A stretch of DNA of 43,192 bases from an uncultured Alphaproteobacteria bacterium (lineage in GTDB: Bacteria > Pseudomonadota > Alphaproteobacteria > Rhodospirillales > Rhodospirillaceae), in contig CACGTM010000009.1 in assembly GCA_902575965.1 (NCBI GenBank), forward strand, positions 1-43,192, written 5' to 3'. Position 1 is the first letter of the stretch. Every line of letters starts with the position of its first letter. The position numbers were made by a program, and so were the translations under genes. Below the pieces are notes generated by a model. The model had not been told where the DNA came from, did no database searches, and saw nothing but the letters and a program-made list of their open reading frames with translations. Shown here one piece after another: positions 35,323-43,192 of this stretch.

Positions 35323-36057
35323 ATGTCTTTAGAAGATAACAATCAGGAACATATTGTAAGATCTTATAGTGAGGAGTTAAATTTATTAACTTCTACTGTA
35401 GTTAGAATGGGTGGGATTACAGAGAGTCAGTTAAATTTATCAATTAAAGCAATTGAGAATCTTGATGTTTCAAAAGCTGATTTAGCTATTAAAAGTGATT
35501 TAGAATTGGATAATTTTGAGAAAGAAATTGAGGGGTTAGTTACGCGACTGTTTGTATTGCGACAACCTATGGCTGTTGATTTACGTAATGTTATGGCTGC
35601 GCTTAAAATATCTTCTGACTTAGAACGAATTGGTGACTATGCCAAAAATATTGCAATTCGAAGTAAATCAATAACTGACGACAAAGTTTTACCTATCATG
35701 GAGGGTTTAGTTAGTATGGGTACCTTGGCTAGTGAATGCCTCAGAAATGTTTTAGATGGATATCAAGCACTAGATAGTGAAGCTGCTTTAGAGGCTTGGC
35801 GCAAAGATGAAGAGATAGATAAGCTTTATACAAACGTCTTTGTGGAGGTTGTAAATTTCATGGAAAAGAATTCTGGAAGTGTAAATTCTGGAACACATTT
35901 GGCATTCATAGGTAAGAATATTGAGAGAATAGGTGACCTAACAACAAATATAGCTGAGGAAATTTACTTCATGGTTAGGGGTGAGAGGCTAACTGATGAT
36001 CGTCCTAAAGCAGATAAAACAGCAACGATAACTTCGAATGAGGTGATAAATGATTAA
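35323..36057 (+). CDS. phoU: Phosphate-specific transport system accessory protein
   Basis: About 244 aa, all-helical, built of two repeated three-helix halves. The paired metal-binding E/DxxxD-type motifs are visible in KISSDLERIGDYAKNIAIRS and in FIGKNIERIGDLTTNIAEEI. PhoU links PstB to PhoR and keeps PhoR inactive when phosphate is plentiful. I chose the ATG at 35323; a TTG at 35308 is possible. The stop overlaps the phoB start by 8 nt. Confidence 0.94.
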   Translation: MSLEDNNQEHIVRSYSEELNLLTSTVVRMGGITESQLNLSIKAIENLDVSKADLAIKSDLELDNFEKEIEGLVTRLFVLRQPMAVDLRNVMAALKISSDLERIGDYAKNIAIRSKSITDDKVLPIMEGLVSMGTLASECLRNVLDGYQALDSEAALEAWRKDEEIDKLYTNVFVEVVNFMEKNSGSVNSGTHLAFIGKNIERIGDLTTNIAEEIYFMVRGERLTDDRPKADKTATITSNEVIND

Positions 36058-36754
36058 GTCTTCCATTTTACTTGTTGAGGATGACCAAGCTTTATCTGTA
36101 ATGTTATCATTTAATATTGAAAAGGCGGGTTTTAAAGTTCGTTCAGCAGTCGATGGTGAAGAGGCAATGTCGTTGGCTCGTGAAGAAACTCCTGATTTGG
36201 TGGTATTAGACTGGATGATTCCAAAACTCTCTGGTCTTGAAGTTTGCAGGATGATGAGAAGAAATAAAACATTGTCAAAAGTACCTATAATTATGCTTAC
36301 GGCAAGGTCAAAGGAGGAAGATAGATTAAGAGGCTTAGAAGGTGGTGCTGATGACTACGTAACTAAGCCATTTTCTCCAAAAGAATTAATTGCACGAATA
36401 AAAGCAGTGTTAAGAAGGTCACGTCCATCCACAGGAACAGATGAATTATCCATCGGGAATGTTATAATGGATTTAGCTTCTTATAAAGTCACTAGAGAGG
36501 GCCAAGAGATTCATCTTGGTCCAATAGAGTTTAAGTTACTAAGGCATTTTTTGGAGAATCCTGGCCGAGTTTATAGTAGAGAACAGCTTATAGATACTGT
36601 ATGGGGGCAGGGTATATATATTGAAATGCGAACAGTTGATGTTCACATCAGGAGACTCAGAAAAGCAATGCAGGTTGGTGCAGGAAAAGATATTATTAGG
36701 ACCGTTAGGTCTGCAGGTTATGCATTTGATTCTACAGCAGCTTTAAATTCTTAA
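36050..36754 (+). CDS. phoB: Phosphate regulon response regulator
   Basis: 234 aa, OmpR/PhoB family. The receiver domain has acidic residues in LLVEDDQAL, the phospho-acceptor Asp54 in LVVLDWMIPK, and the conserved Lys in YVTKPFSPKELIARIKAVL. The C-terminal winged helix ends with YSREQLIDTVWGQG, EMRTVDVHIRRLRKAM and IIRTVRSAGYAF, with DNA-recognition features of PhoB. Phosphorylated by PhoR, it would bind the repeats upstream of the porin and pstS. Last gene of the phoR-pst-phoU-phoB run; a 177-nt gap then precedes the lipoprotein gene. Confidence 0.95.
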   Translation: MIKSSILLVEDDQALSVMLSFNIEKAGFKVRSAVDGEEAMSLAREETPDLVVLDWMIPKLSGLEVCRMMRRNKTLSKVPIIMLTARSKEEDRLRGLEGGADDYVTKPFSPKELIARIKAVLRRSRPSTGTDELSIGNVIMDLASYKVTREGQEIHLGPIEFKLLRHFLENPGRVYSREQLIDTVWGQGIYIEMRTVDVHIRRLRKAMQVGAGKDIIRTVRSAGYAFDSTAALNS

Positions 36755-36931
36755 TTTTTTCTAAGAAATAAATGTTTACATTTATATTACAAAAATAATA
36801 ATACTTAGTGACTCAAATTTTAAACTTATTTTAAATTATCCTCTCATCATATTTATCCTTTCGAAATTATTTGCTAACCCTCTGCATGATTAGTTATCTA
36901 ATCTTTTTTATAATTTAAACGAGGGACCAAG

Positions 36932-39775
36932 ATGATACGCTTATCTTCATTCGGTAAATTAATTTTTACTTCTTTATTAGTTTTTTCTATTGCTGCTTGT
37001 AGCGATAGCTCAACTGAAATTACTTCTCCGGGCAGTCAGGGACCAAACCCTGGAGTTAATCAGCAGCCTGCTCCAGACCCAGCACCTGCTCCAGACCCAG
37101 CACCTGATCCAGACCCAGCACCTGCTCCAGACCCTGTAGCTGGTAACTGTCCGGATGGAACTTCTGAAATTACTGTTGGTTCTGCAACGCACTGTGAATT
37201 AGAAGGAGTTATTACATCGAATACAACATTGGTTGCAGGAAATACCTATACCCTAAAGGGTAAAGTAACTGTTGGAGTTAATACTGACTCATCAGGTGCA
37301 GGTGGTACGCGAGCCATATTAACTATTCAGCCTGGCGTTACTGTTTACGGTCAGAATGTTACATCTTACTTAGTTGTATCTCGGGGTTCTCGTTTAGAGG
37401 CAAATGGAACTCAGGCTTCTCCAATAACATTCACAAGTGCTCAAGATATGCAAGTAGCAGCAAGTTTCAATCAAACTCAGAGAGCTGCATATACTGGATT
37501 AGCTCAAAACGATCCTAACACGTCTGAGTGGGGCGGAATCGTTATTAATGGTCTTGCTACTATTAATACCTGTAACCAGGTTGGAACATGTGAAGCCGAG
37601 GGTGAAGGCGATAGTGGTTTATACGGTGGTACTAACGATGCAGATAACAGTGGGACGCTTAGTTATGTATTAGTTAAGTATGCAGGTAACCCAATTACTG
37701 CAACTGATGAACTTAATGGTATTGCTTTCCAGGGAGTTGGTTCAGGAACAACAATCGATTACCTTCATGTCCATAATGGGGCCGATGATGGAGTTGAGTT
37801 TTTCGGGGGAACAGTAAATGCCAAGCATGTTATTATTACTGGTGCGGATGATGATTCTCTTGATTGGACTCATGGATGGCGTGGTAATGTTCAGTACCTC
37901 ATTGTAATACAAAATGATAATCAACCAAATTCAGACCGTGGTATTGAAGCTGATAACCTTGAAGGTAATAATGACTTTTTACCTCGTTCAGGCCCGTCAA
38001 TTGCAAATGCTACATTTATAGGTGGAACCACAGTTGGTGATACAGGTATTGTTCTAAGAAGAGGAACAACTGCAAAGTTATATAATTTTGTCGTTACTAA
38101 TTTTAGAGATGCTTGTTATGACTTAGATAGCACAGCTACATTTACTGCTGCCGGTTCTTCGGCTACTAATATAACTGGTGACACAGTTGTTCAGTCATCA
38201 ATTTTTGGTTGTAATGACCCTACAGACGATGAGACAGGTGATCCTTGGGACTTGGCTACTTTTGTCACAAATCAGCCTAATAACGTATTTAGAAACACAA
38301 CATTGGCAGGTGTTGTAAATGGTGCAAATGAGGCTGCTGTTTCTGCAACTGATGTAAGTACTATTGATGCATTTTTTGATAGTGTAGACTATATTGGTGC
38401 TGTTAAAGACACTGCAGGTAATTGGACGACAGGTTGGTCATTTGGAATAAATGGGGAGGCATCTTGTCCTGCAGGTACAACTCCGCAAGGTACAACACAA
38501 TGTATAATGTCTGGAGTTTATAACGACGATATTAGACTTGTTGGGCCTTTTGATTACATACTAAACGGAAGAGTTGATGTTGGTACAGATTCTGGACCAG
38601 ATCCTGATGCTCCTCTTGCTACTGCGAACCCAGCTATTATGACTATTGATCCGGGTGTTAAAGTTCTTGGGCAGAATACAACATCCTACTTAGTTGTAAC
38701 TCGTGGATCTCAGTTAAGATCAAATGGAACACAAAGTGCACCAGTTATATTCAGCTCAGTGAATGATTCAACTGCTAACCTTGATACGGATACTAGTTTG
38801 TGGGGAGGTCTTGTTATAAATGGTAGGGCTATCCTTAACACATGTAACCAAGTTAATCCTCCTTGCGAGGCGTCAGGCGAAGGTGATAGTGGACTCTATG
38901 GTGGAACATCTAATACGGATAATAGTGGTAGTTTAATTTACACTGTTGTTAAGTATGCAGGTAACCCAATTACTGCAACTGATGAACTTAATGGTATTGC
39001 TTTCCAGGGTGTTGGTTCAGGAACAACTATAGACTATCTTCAAGTTCATAATGGTGCCGATGACGGAATTGAATTTTTTGGAGGAACAGTTAACGTTAAG
39101 CACCTTGTTGTTACAGGCGCCGATGATGACTCTATTGACTGGACGCATGGTTATACTGGTAAAATTCAGCACGTTGTTGTTTACCAAAATGATAACCAGG
39201 CAAACTCAGACCGTGGAATCGAAGCTGACAACTTAGAAGGGAATAATGACTTTTTGCCTCGTTCTGGTCCTACAATTGTTAATGCAACACTTGTTGGTGG
39301 TACGAGCGTTGGTGATACTGGAGTTGTTCTTAGAAGAGGTACAACTGGTAAACTCTATAATTTTGTTATGACAAACTGGAGAGATGCTTGTTATGATCTA
39401 GATAGCACAGCAACATTTACTGCTGCGGGTACATCTGCGGTAGCTCTTACAGGCGATACAGTTGTTCAGTCATCCTTGCTGGATTGTTCAGATCCAACAG
39501 ATGATGAAACTGGAGACCCTTGGAATCTTCGTGCGTTTATTGAAAACCAGTCAAACAACTTCACTTCTGGACCTCCTCCAGCAGGACGAAGCTCTAGCTT
39601 AGTAGCTCCTACTGGTGGAACGAGATCTTTTATTAGCGGAGTAAATGAGGGAACTGTTACTGCATTTGATGCAAGTACGCTCGACCCTTTCTTTGATAGC
39701 ACTGATTATATTGGTGGTGTTAAAGATGCTGCTAATAATTGGACTTCTGGTTGGACTGTTTGGCTAAACCAATAA
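36932..39775 (+). CDS. Large tandem-duplicated lipoprotein, probable surface or secreted (ElpS-like)
   Basis: 947 aa. Signal peptide with lipobox FSIAAC (lipidated Cys23, Ser at +2, so not the inner-membrane retention signal), then a linker of (A)PDP repeats (about 45-70). Two homologous modules follow, from Cys73 and from Cys512, offset by 425 residues. Shared motifs include EGDSGLYGGT, AGNPITATDELNGIAFQG, HNGADDG(V/I)EFFGGTVN, ADDDS(L/I)DWTHG, NSDRGIEADNLEGNNDFLPR, and RDACYDLDSTATFTAAG. The modules are strand-rich and repetitive in the manner of a right-handed beta-helix, with many acidic residues that might bind metal. Downstream are a TonB receptor and gspC, and upstream the pst-pho genes. 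I recall a phosphate-starvation lipoprotein, ElpS of Caulobacter, secreted by a T2SS next to its gene; this is a likely counterpart. Function is unknown. Confidence 0.7.
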   Translation: MIRLSSFGKLIFTSLLVFSIAACSDSSTEITSPGSQGPNPGVNQQPAPDPAPAPDPAPDPDPAPAPDPVAGNCPDGTSEITVGSATHCELEGVITSNTTLVAGNTYTLKGKVTVGVNTDSSGAGGTRAILTIQPGVTVYGQNVTSYLVVSRGSRLEANGTQASPITFTSAQDMQVAASFNQTQRAAYTGLAQNDPNTSEWGGIVINGLATINTCNQVGTCEAEGEGDSGLYGGTNDADNSGTLSYVLVKYAGNPITATDELNGIAFQGVGSGTTIDYLHVHNGADDGVEFFGGTVNAKHVIITGADDDSLDWTHGWRGNVQYLIVIQNDNQPNSDRGIEADNLEGNNDFLPRSGPSIANATFIGGTTVGDTGIVLRRGTTAKLYNFVVTNFRDACYDLDSTATFTAAGSSATNITGDTVVQSSIFGCNDPTDDETGDPWDLATFVTNQPNNVFRNTTLAGVVNGANEAAVSATDVSTIDAFFDSVDYIGAVKDTAGNWTTGWSFGINGEASCPAGTTPQGTTQCIMSGVYNDDIRLVGPFDYILNGRVDVGTDSGPDPDAPLATANPAIMTIDPGVKVLGQNTTSYLVVTRGSQLRSNGTQSAPVIFSSVNDSTANLDTDTSLWGGLVINGRAILNTCNQVNPPCEASGEGDSGLYGGTSNTDNSGSLIYTVVKYAGNPITATDELNGIAFQGVGSGTTIDYLQVHNGADDGIEFFGGTVNVKHLVVTGADDDSIDWTHGYTGKIQHVVVYQNDNQANSDRGIEADNLEGNNDFLPRSGPTIVNATLVGGTSVGDTGVVLRRGTTGKLYNFVMTNWRDACYDLDSTATFTAAGTSAVALTGDTVVQSSLLDCSDPTDDETGDPWNLRAFIENQSNNFTSGPPPAGRSSSLVAPTGGTRSFISGVNEGTVTAFDASTLDPFFDSTDYIGGVKDAANNWTSGWTVWLNQ
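37070..37134 (+). repeat. Tandem 18-bp repeat encoding the Pro-Asp-Ala linker
   Basis: The unit GCTCCAGACCCAGCACCT starts at 37070, 37088 and (with one change) 37106, with an 11-nt partial copy at 37124-37134. It codes for the APDPAP linker between the lipidated Cys and the first module of the lipoprotein. Unit length is a multiple of three, so copy-number change would lengthen or shorten the linker without breaking the frame. Confidence 0.85.
37673..37734 (+). repeat. 62-nt identical segment, copy 1 of the lipoprotein duplication
   Basis: This segment (GTTAAGTATGCAGGTAACCC and on) is identical, including silent positions, to 38948-39009 in the second module. It encodes VKYAGNPITATDELNGIAFQ. 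The surrounding module sequences differ at many third positions, so this stretch looks homogenised by gene conversion or recombination. Confidence 0.8.
38948..39009 (+). repeat. 62-nt identical segment, copy 2 of the lipoprotein duplication
   Basis: Second copy of the segment at 37673-37734, offset by 1275 nt (425 codons). A single mismatch at 39010 (T against A at 37735) is followed by another 17 identical bases. Confidence 0.8.
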
Positions 39776-39793
39776 AAACCTAGTTAGTTAAGA

Positions 39794-39832
39794 GACCGTA
39801 GCTATGCAAATACTAAGTGCATGGTTACGGTC
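39794..39832 (+). promoter_or_regulatory. Strong hairpin between the lipoprotein and TonB-receptor genes
   Basis: GACCGTA (39794-39800) and ATGCA (39804-39808) pair perfectly with TGCAT (39818-39822) and TACGGTC (39826-39832), with a symmetric 3-nt internal loop (GCT opposite GGT) and a 9-nt apical loop. It begins 18 nt after the lipoprotein stop. No T-run follows directly (CTTGATTATC), so mRNA stabilisation or partial attenuation that lowers receptor expression relative to the lipoprotein is as likely as termination. Confidence 0.5.
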
Positions 39833-39872
39833 CTTGATTATCATTAACTTTTTTTAATTTAGGTGTATTGAA

Positions 39873-42422
39873 ATGACATTCTATAGATTTAGACTAATAT
39901 TAACTACTCTGCTCTTTGTTGGGGTTTTATTAGTTTTTTCAGCAAAAACTTACGCTCAAGAAAATGTTGAAGAACTAGTTGTGCAGGGGATTTATATACC
40001 AGATGAAAAACGTGCCACATCAGAGATTTCAAACCTAATAGACGAAGTTGACTTTGCACAAACTGGAGACTCTGAGGTTACGGGTATTCTTCAAAGAGTT
40101 ACTGGGCTCAGTCTAGTTTCAGGAAAATATGTATATGTAAGGGGATTAGGCGGGCGTTATTCTTACGCAACCTTAGATGGTTCGTTAATTCCAAGTCCTG
40201 AGCCACTTCGCCGCGTAGTACCTTTAGATCTTTTTCCAACCAGTCTGCTGGGAGGGGTTTTAGTCCAAAAGACCTATTCACCAAAGTTTCAGGGTGAATT
40301 TGGTGGTGGATTGGTTGAACTTAGGTTGAAAGCCGTTCCCGATGAGAAATTTTATTCAGTTGGGGTTTCAGGTGGTTTTAACAGTGAAACCACAGGAAAG
40401 GATGGTTTAGACTTTGCTGGTCCAGATATTGAGGCCCTTGGTTTTCCAGGTAAGTCTCGCTCTATTCCAGATATTATTGACTCTAATGCTACTCTTTCTG
40501 GATTTACTCCTGCTCAGTTAGAACAAGCGGGTGAAGCTATTCCAAATATTTGGTCTGTTGATCTTCAAAATAACTATTTTGATGGTGGCTTTAATGCTGC
40601 TTATGGAGATAGGTTTGATTACTCAAACAGTAGTTTGGGTTTTTTAGCTGCAATTGACTACGATAGTTCAAGGCAAAATGAATTTGGCAGCTTTGCAACC
40701 TACGAAATATCAGGAGGTGAGCTGCGACCAAGTACTAATATCTCAGAGGAGGTTTGTAATAATTTTATTGGAGGCGGTTCAGATTGTGGACTCAGAAGGA
40801 CCGAATGGCAAGTTAATCTTAATGGTATAGTTTCAATCGGTTTAGAAATGGACGATTCTATAATTAAGGCAAGTTCTTTTGTTTCTAGAAAAAGTGTAAA
40901 ACGATCACAAATAGATAAAGGTGAGTTTGCAGCAGACCCAGGCACCTTAAGGACCGAGGTAAGAAATGAGTATGTTGAAAATTATTTATGGTTTAACCAA
41001 CTTTCTGGGGAACATTTCTTTGAATCACTCAAGAGTGGTGCATTTGAGAAAACTCAATTGAATTGGCGTGCTTCATACTCTGAAGCTTCTCGTGAAGTTC
41101 CTGCAAGAAAAAGATACAGATATATATATGATGATTTCGATGAAGTATTTCGTTTTCCTCTTAGAACAGATGCTGCATTAACTAGCTGGAATGATTTAAA
41201 AGATCAGATTTATGAAGCTGGATTTGATATTATACAGCCAGTTATGACAGGAGGGATTGCTTTTGATGTTAAGTTAGGGGCAACTTATACAGATAAATCT
41301 AGAAAATCAGGTTTTATTCAGTATGGGTTTGATAACCCACCAGGAGCAAATTTAGCGGTAAGAGAGCTCATCCCTGAAAGTATTTTTGGAACAACAAATA
41401 TTGGGCCAGGAGGTTTTGTACTTACTGAGTTTTTTGATCCATCAGACTCATTTGAATCTGGTTTTGAAAATCTTCAAGCCTATGCAGGTTTGGATGTTGG
41501 AATTAATGATTTTGTTAGATTAGCAGTTGGTGGGCGTTATGAGGATTCAGAGCAAATAACTGAAACATTTAATCGTATTTCAGGTGACCCAATAGTCGTT
41601 ACCCAAAAAGCAGAATACCTTCTTCCCGCTGCTACTTTAACTTGGGAGTTTTATGATAACATGCAACTAAGATTTGCATTTAGTCAAACTCTTTCTAGGC
41701 CGGATCTAAGAGAAACTGCTAGCGCCTTTTTTATTGACGATCGAGGTCAACAGACTAGGGGTAATCCTGAGCTTGAAATTACAGAAATTGATAACTACGA
41801 TGTTCGTTGGGAATGGTATTTCGGTCCAGGTGAATTTGTAACTTTTGGTGGTTTTTATAAAGAGTTCACCAACCCAATAGAACAAACCTTCCAGTTTATT
41901 GGAAATACACCTCTAAGATCGTGGGCCAACGCTTTATCTGCAAAGGTTAAAGGAGTAGAGTTTGAAATAGAAAAAGCTCTCGCATTATCAAAATCTAGAG
42001 ATTTCTATCTAAAGCTGAATGCTTCTTATATTGACTCTGAGGTTAATTTGGACCTAACTCAAGCTACTCAACAAACCGACCCAAACCGGGCTCTTGAGGG
42101 CCAATCTGATTATCTTGGGAACATTCAATTTGGTTTCGATACTCCTGATCAAATTGAGAGGTTTGCAATTTTATTGAATTATACAGGTGATAGAATTCTT
42201 GGTGTTGGTCGTTTGGGTGCACCCAATGAAATTGAGAAACCCCCAATAAGTCTAGATTTTAATTACGCTAGGAGTTTTGAAATTTGGGATGGGTTATATG
42301 AATTTTCAGTTAAAGGCCAAAATCTGTTAAATGATAAATATAAAATTACTCAAGGTGGTTTGATCGCTGAAGAATATGATCTTGGTGTATCATTTTCTAT
42401 AGGAATTAAAACAACATTCTAA
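39873..42422 (+). CDS. TonB-dependent outer-membrane receptor
   Basis: 849 aa with a signal peptide (cleavage near KTYAQ), a TonB-box-like stretch NVEELVVQG, a plug domain (SEVTGILQRVTGLSL, YVYVRGLGGRYSYATLDGSL, RRVVPLDLFPTSLLGGVLVQ, SPKFQGEFGGGLVELR) and a long beta-barrel ending GVSFSIGIKTTF with the terminal aromatic residue used for outer-membrane insertion. It takes up a scarce ligand with TonB energy. The RRVVPLDLFP plug subgroup commonly accompanies large surface lipoproteins, as here. The position between the ElpS-like lipoprotein and gspC suggests a phosphate-linked ligand, such as a phosphorylated organic compound, but the substrate is not determined. Confidence 0.88.
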   Translation: MTFYRFRLILTTLLFVGVLLVFSAKTYAQENVEELVVQGIYIPDEKRATSEISNLIDEVDFAQTGDSEVTGILQRVTGLSLVSGKYVYVRGLGGRYSYATLDGSLIPSPEPLRRVVPLDLFPTSLLGGVLVQKTYSPKFQGEFGGGLVELRLKAVPDEKFYSVGVSGGFNSETTGKDGLDFAGPDIEALGFPGKSRSIPDIIDSNATLSGFTPAQLEQAGEAIPNIWSVDLQNNYFDGGFNAAYGDRFDYSNSSLGFLAAIDYDSSRQNEFGSFATYEISGGELRPSTNISEEVCNNFIGGGSDCGLRRTEWQVNLNGIVSIGLEMDDSIIKASSFVSRKSVKRSQIDKGEFAADPGTLRTEVRNEYVENYLWFNQLSGEHFFESLKSGAFEKTQLNWRASYSEASREVPARKRYRYIYDDFDEVFRFPLRTDAALTSWNDLKDQIYEAGFDIIQPVMTGGIAFDVKLGATYTDKSRKSGFIQYGFDNPPGANLAVRELIPESIFGTTNIGPGGFVLTEFFDPSDSFESGFENLQAYAGLDVGINDFVRLAVGGRYEDSEQITETFNRISGDPIVVTQKAEYLLPAATLTWEFYDNMQLRFAFSQTLSRPDLRETASAFFIDDRGQQTRGNPELEITEIDNYDVRWEWYFGPGEFVTFGGFYKEFTNPIEQTFQFIGNTPLRSWANALSAKVKGVEFEIEKALALSKSRDFYLKLNASYIDSEVNLDLTQATQQTDPNRALEGQSDYLGNIQFGFDTPDQIERFAILLNYTGDRILGVGRLGAPNEIEKPPISLDFNYARSFEIWDGLYEFSVKGQNLLNDKYKITQGGLIAEEYDLGVSFSIGIKTTF

Positions 42423-42447
42423 TTTTTTAGCTTATTATATAATAATA

Positions 42448-42480
42448 GGGCCAGAACTTAGTATATTTAATTTCTGGTCC
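42448..42480 (+). terminator. Hairpin after the TonB-receptor gene
   Basis: GGGCCAGAA (42448-42456) pairs with TTCTGGTCC (42472-42480), 9 bp with one G-T pair, around a 15-nt A/T-rich loop, and is followed by TTAATTTTA. It ends the lipoprotein/receptor transcript and precedes gspC, which begins 25 nt later, so gspC may be expressed by read-through or from a promoter overlapping the hairpin. Confidence 0.6.
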
Positions 42481-42505
42481 TTAATTTTATATTACTGGAA
42501 ATTTT

Positions 42506-43192
42506 ATGAACTTTACCTTACCCGACTTAAATAATTTTAATTTTGAAGATGTAAATAATTATCTAAAAGGTAATCTTTTACTAATTAAAAAAACTATAGA
42601 ACTGTTTTTTATAGCTTTAATTTTATATATTTTTGTTAAGTATATTTTTTTAATTTTTTCGGGTTCATCTATTGAGAATGGAGTTAATAAAAATTTTGTT
42701 AAAGGGTTATTACCTATTGAAGATTCATTAAAAGAAAATAAGTTTCTTTTTTTAACTTCACATGATGCTTTCAAGGTCAATAGTACTAATTCAACTTCAA
42801 GCTTTGATAATAAAAAGGTATCAGAGATTCCTACTACTGATCTTGAGTTAAAACTTTTTGGTGTTAGATCAAATATTGATCATACGCGTGGAATGGCAAT
42901 AATTCAAATACCAAATCAAGGTCAAAAAAATTTTTTAGTGGGAGATGAAATTATTTCTGGAGTAAAACTTCAGGAGATTTATCCAGATAAGGTGATAATA
43001 TTGAGAAGTGGTGTAGCAGAAAGTTTAGCTCTTTTTGACACAAAGAAAAAACTCATTACTCCATATACAGAGATGCATACAAAAAATAATTTCTCTGATG
43101 ATAATAGATTAGAGGCTGAAGAAAACTCTAAAAGGATAATAGATTTTAAAAAAATCCTTGATGGGATAAAGATGACTCCAAGGATACAAGGT
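42506..43192 (+). CDS. gspC: Type II secretion system protein GspC (3' truncated)
   Basis: 229 codons are open to the right edge with no stop. The protein has a cytoplasmic N-terminus of about 25 residues, one membrane segment (LFFIALILYIFVKYIFLIFS), a low-complexity Asn/Ser linker, and the homology region LELKLFGVRSN, GMAIIQIPNQGQKNFLVGDE, and LQEIYPDKVIILRSGVAESL, which are GspC hallmarks; the beginning of the segment before a PDZ or coiled-coil domain (DGIKMTPRIQG) is reached at the edge. GspC connects the inner-membrane platform to the GspD secretin. ATG at 42506 follows ACTGGAA. A T2SS operon is expected to continue beyond the window. Confidence 0.8.
   Translation, partial: MNFTLPDLNNFNFEDVNNYLKGNLLLIKKTIELFFIALILYIFVKYIFLIFSGSSIENGVNKNFVKGLLPIEDSLKENKFLFLTSHDAFKVNSTNSTSSFDNKKVSEIPTTDLELKLFGVRSNIDHTRGMAIIQIPNQGQKNFLVGDEIISGVKLQEIYPDKVIILRSGVAESLALFDTKKKLITPYTEMHTKNNFSDDNRLEAEENSKRIIDFKKILDGIKMTPRIQG

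Noticed and set aside
37070-37134. Short direct repeats considered as a CRISPR-like array
   Set aside because: The copies are contiguous without unique spacers and code in frame for a Pro-Asp-Ala linker, so they are a coding tandem repeat.
42559-42780. Minus-strand 73-codon open frame near the right edge
   Set aside because: It lies opposite gspC, whose frame is supported by family motifs, and its composition is an AT-rich by-product.
1-43192. Mobile elements, prophage, integration sites, tRNA or rRNA genes
   Set aside because: No transposase, integrase, terminal inverted repeat, phage gene or recognisable structural RNA was seen; gene spacing and base composition look uniform throughout.

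Overview
This window is A+T-rich bacterial DNA with short gaps, frequent start/stop overlaps and no phage, transposon, CRISPR, rRNA or tRNA that I can see. Several genes point to a low-GC, probably marine, alphaproteobacterium. These are a class I lysyl-tRNA synthetase tail (class I is the usual form in Alphaproteobacteria), a short unimodular QueF, the gene order phoR-pstSCAB-phoU-phoB, a long PstA with a cytoplasmic N-terminal extension, and a type II secretion gspC next to a lipoprotein/TonB-receptor pair. Genus cannot be fixed from sequence reading alone.

Layout. 1-660: 3' end of lysK. 671-7627 (minus): a fatty-acid beta-oxidation operon (acyl-CoA ligase, thiolase, fused 3-hydroxyacyl-CoA dehydrogenase/enoyl-CoA hydratase, acyl-CoA dehydrogenase) with a TetR-type palindrome upstream, then an SCP2 lipid carrier. 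8173-14620: five short-chain dehydrogenases mixed with a DMT permease, msrB and a TPR-methyltransferase; the last dehydrogenase has lost its catalytic lysine. 14674-16840: queF, a DUF1289 protein, a trans-aconitate methyltransferase-like gene and a membrane protein. 16945-22348: trkH, msrP, a secreted SUMF1-domain protein, an MFS permease and msrQ. 22392-24617 (minus): metallophosphoesterase, glycosyltransferase and HIT protein in overlapping order, matching the plcP-agt phospholipid-remodelling pair. 24911-27558: tkt and rpe. 27771-36754: a phosphate-type porin divergent from phoR-pstSCAB-phoU-phoB. 36932-43192: a large internally duplicated surface-type lipoprotein, a TonB-dependent receptor and the start of a type II secretion operon (gspC, cut by the window end).

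The main theme is phosphate. From about 22.4 kb to the right edge, nearly every gene except tkt-rpe fits a phosphate-starvation programme: lipid remodelling that spares phosphorus (PlcP/Agt), uptake across the outer membrane (porin) and inner membrane (PstSCAB), sensing and control (PhoR/PhoU/PhoB), and a lipoprotein/TonB receptor/T2SS block that resembles the phosphate-starvation-induced ElpS locus of Caulobacter. Phased 11-nt Pho-box-like repeats precede both the porin and pstS. This grouping, and the tandemly duplicated lipoprotein in it, is the most interesting part of the window. No function in the lipoprotein/receptor block is proven by sequence alone.
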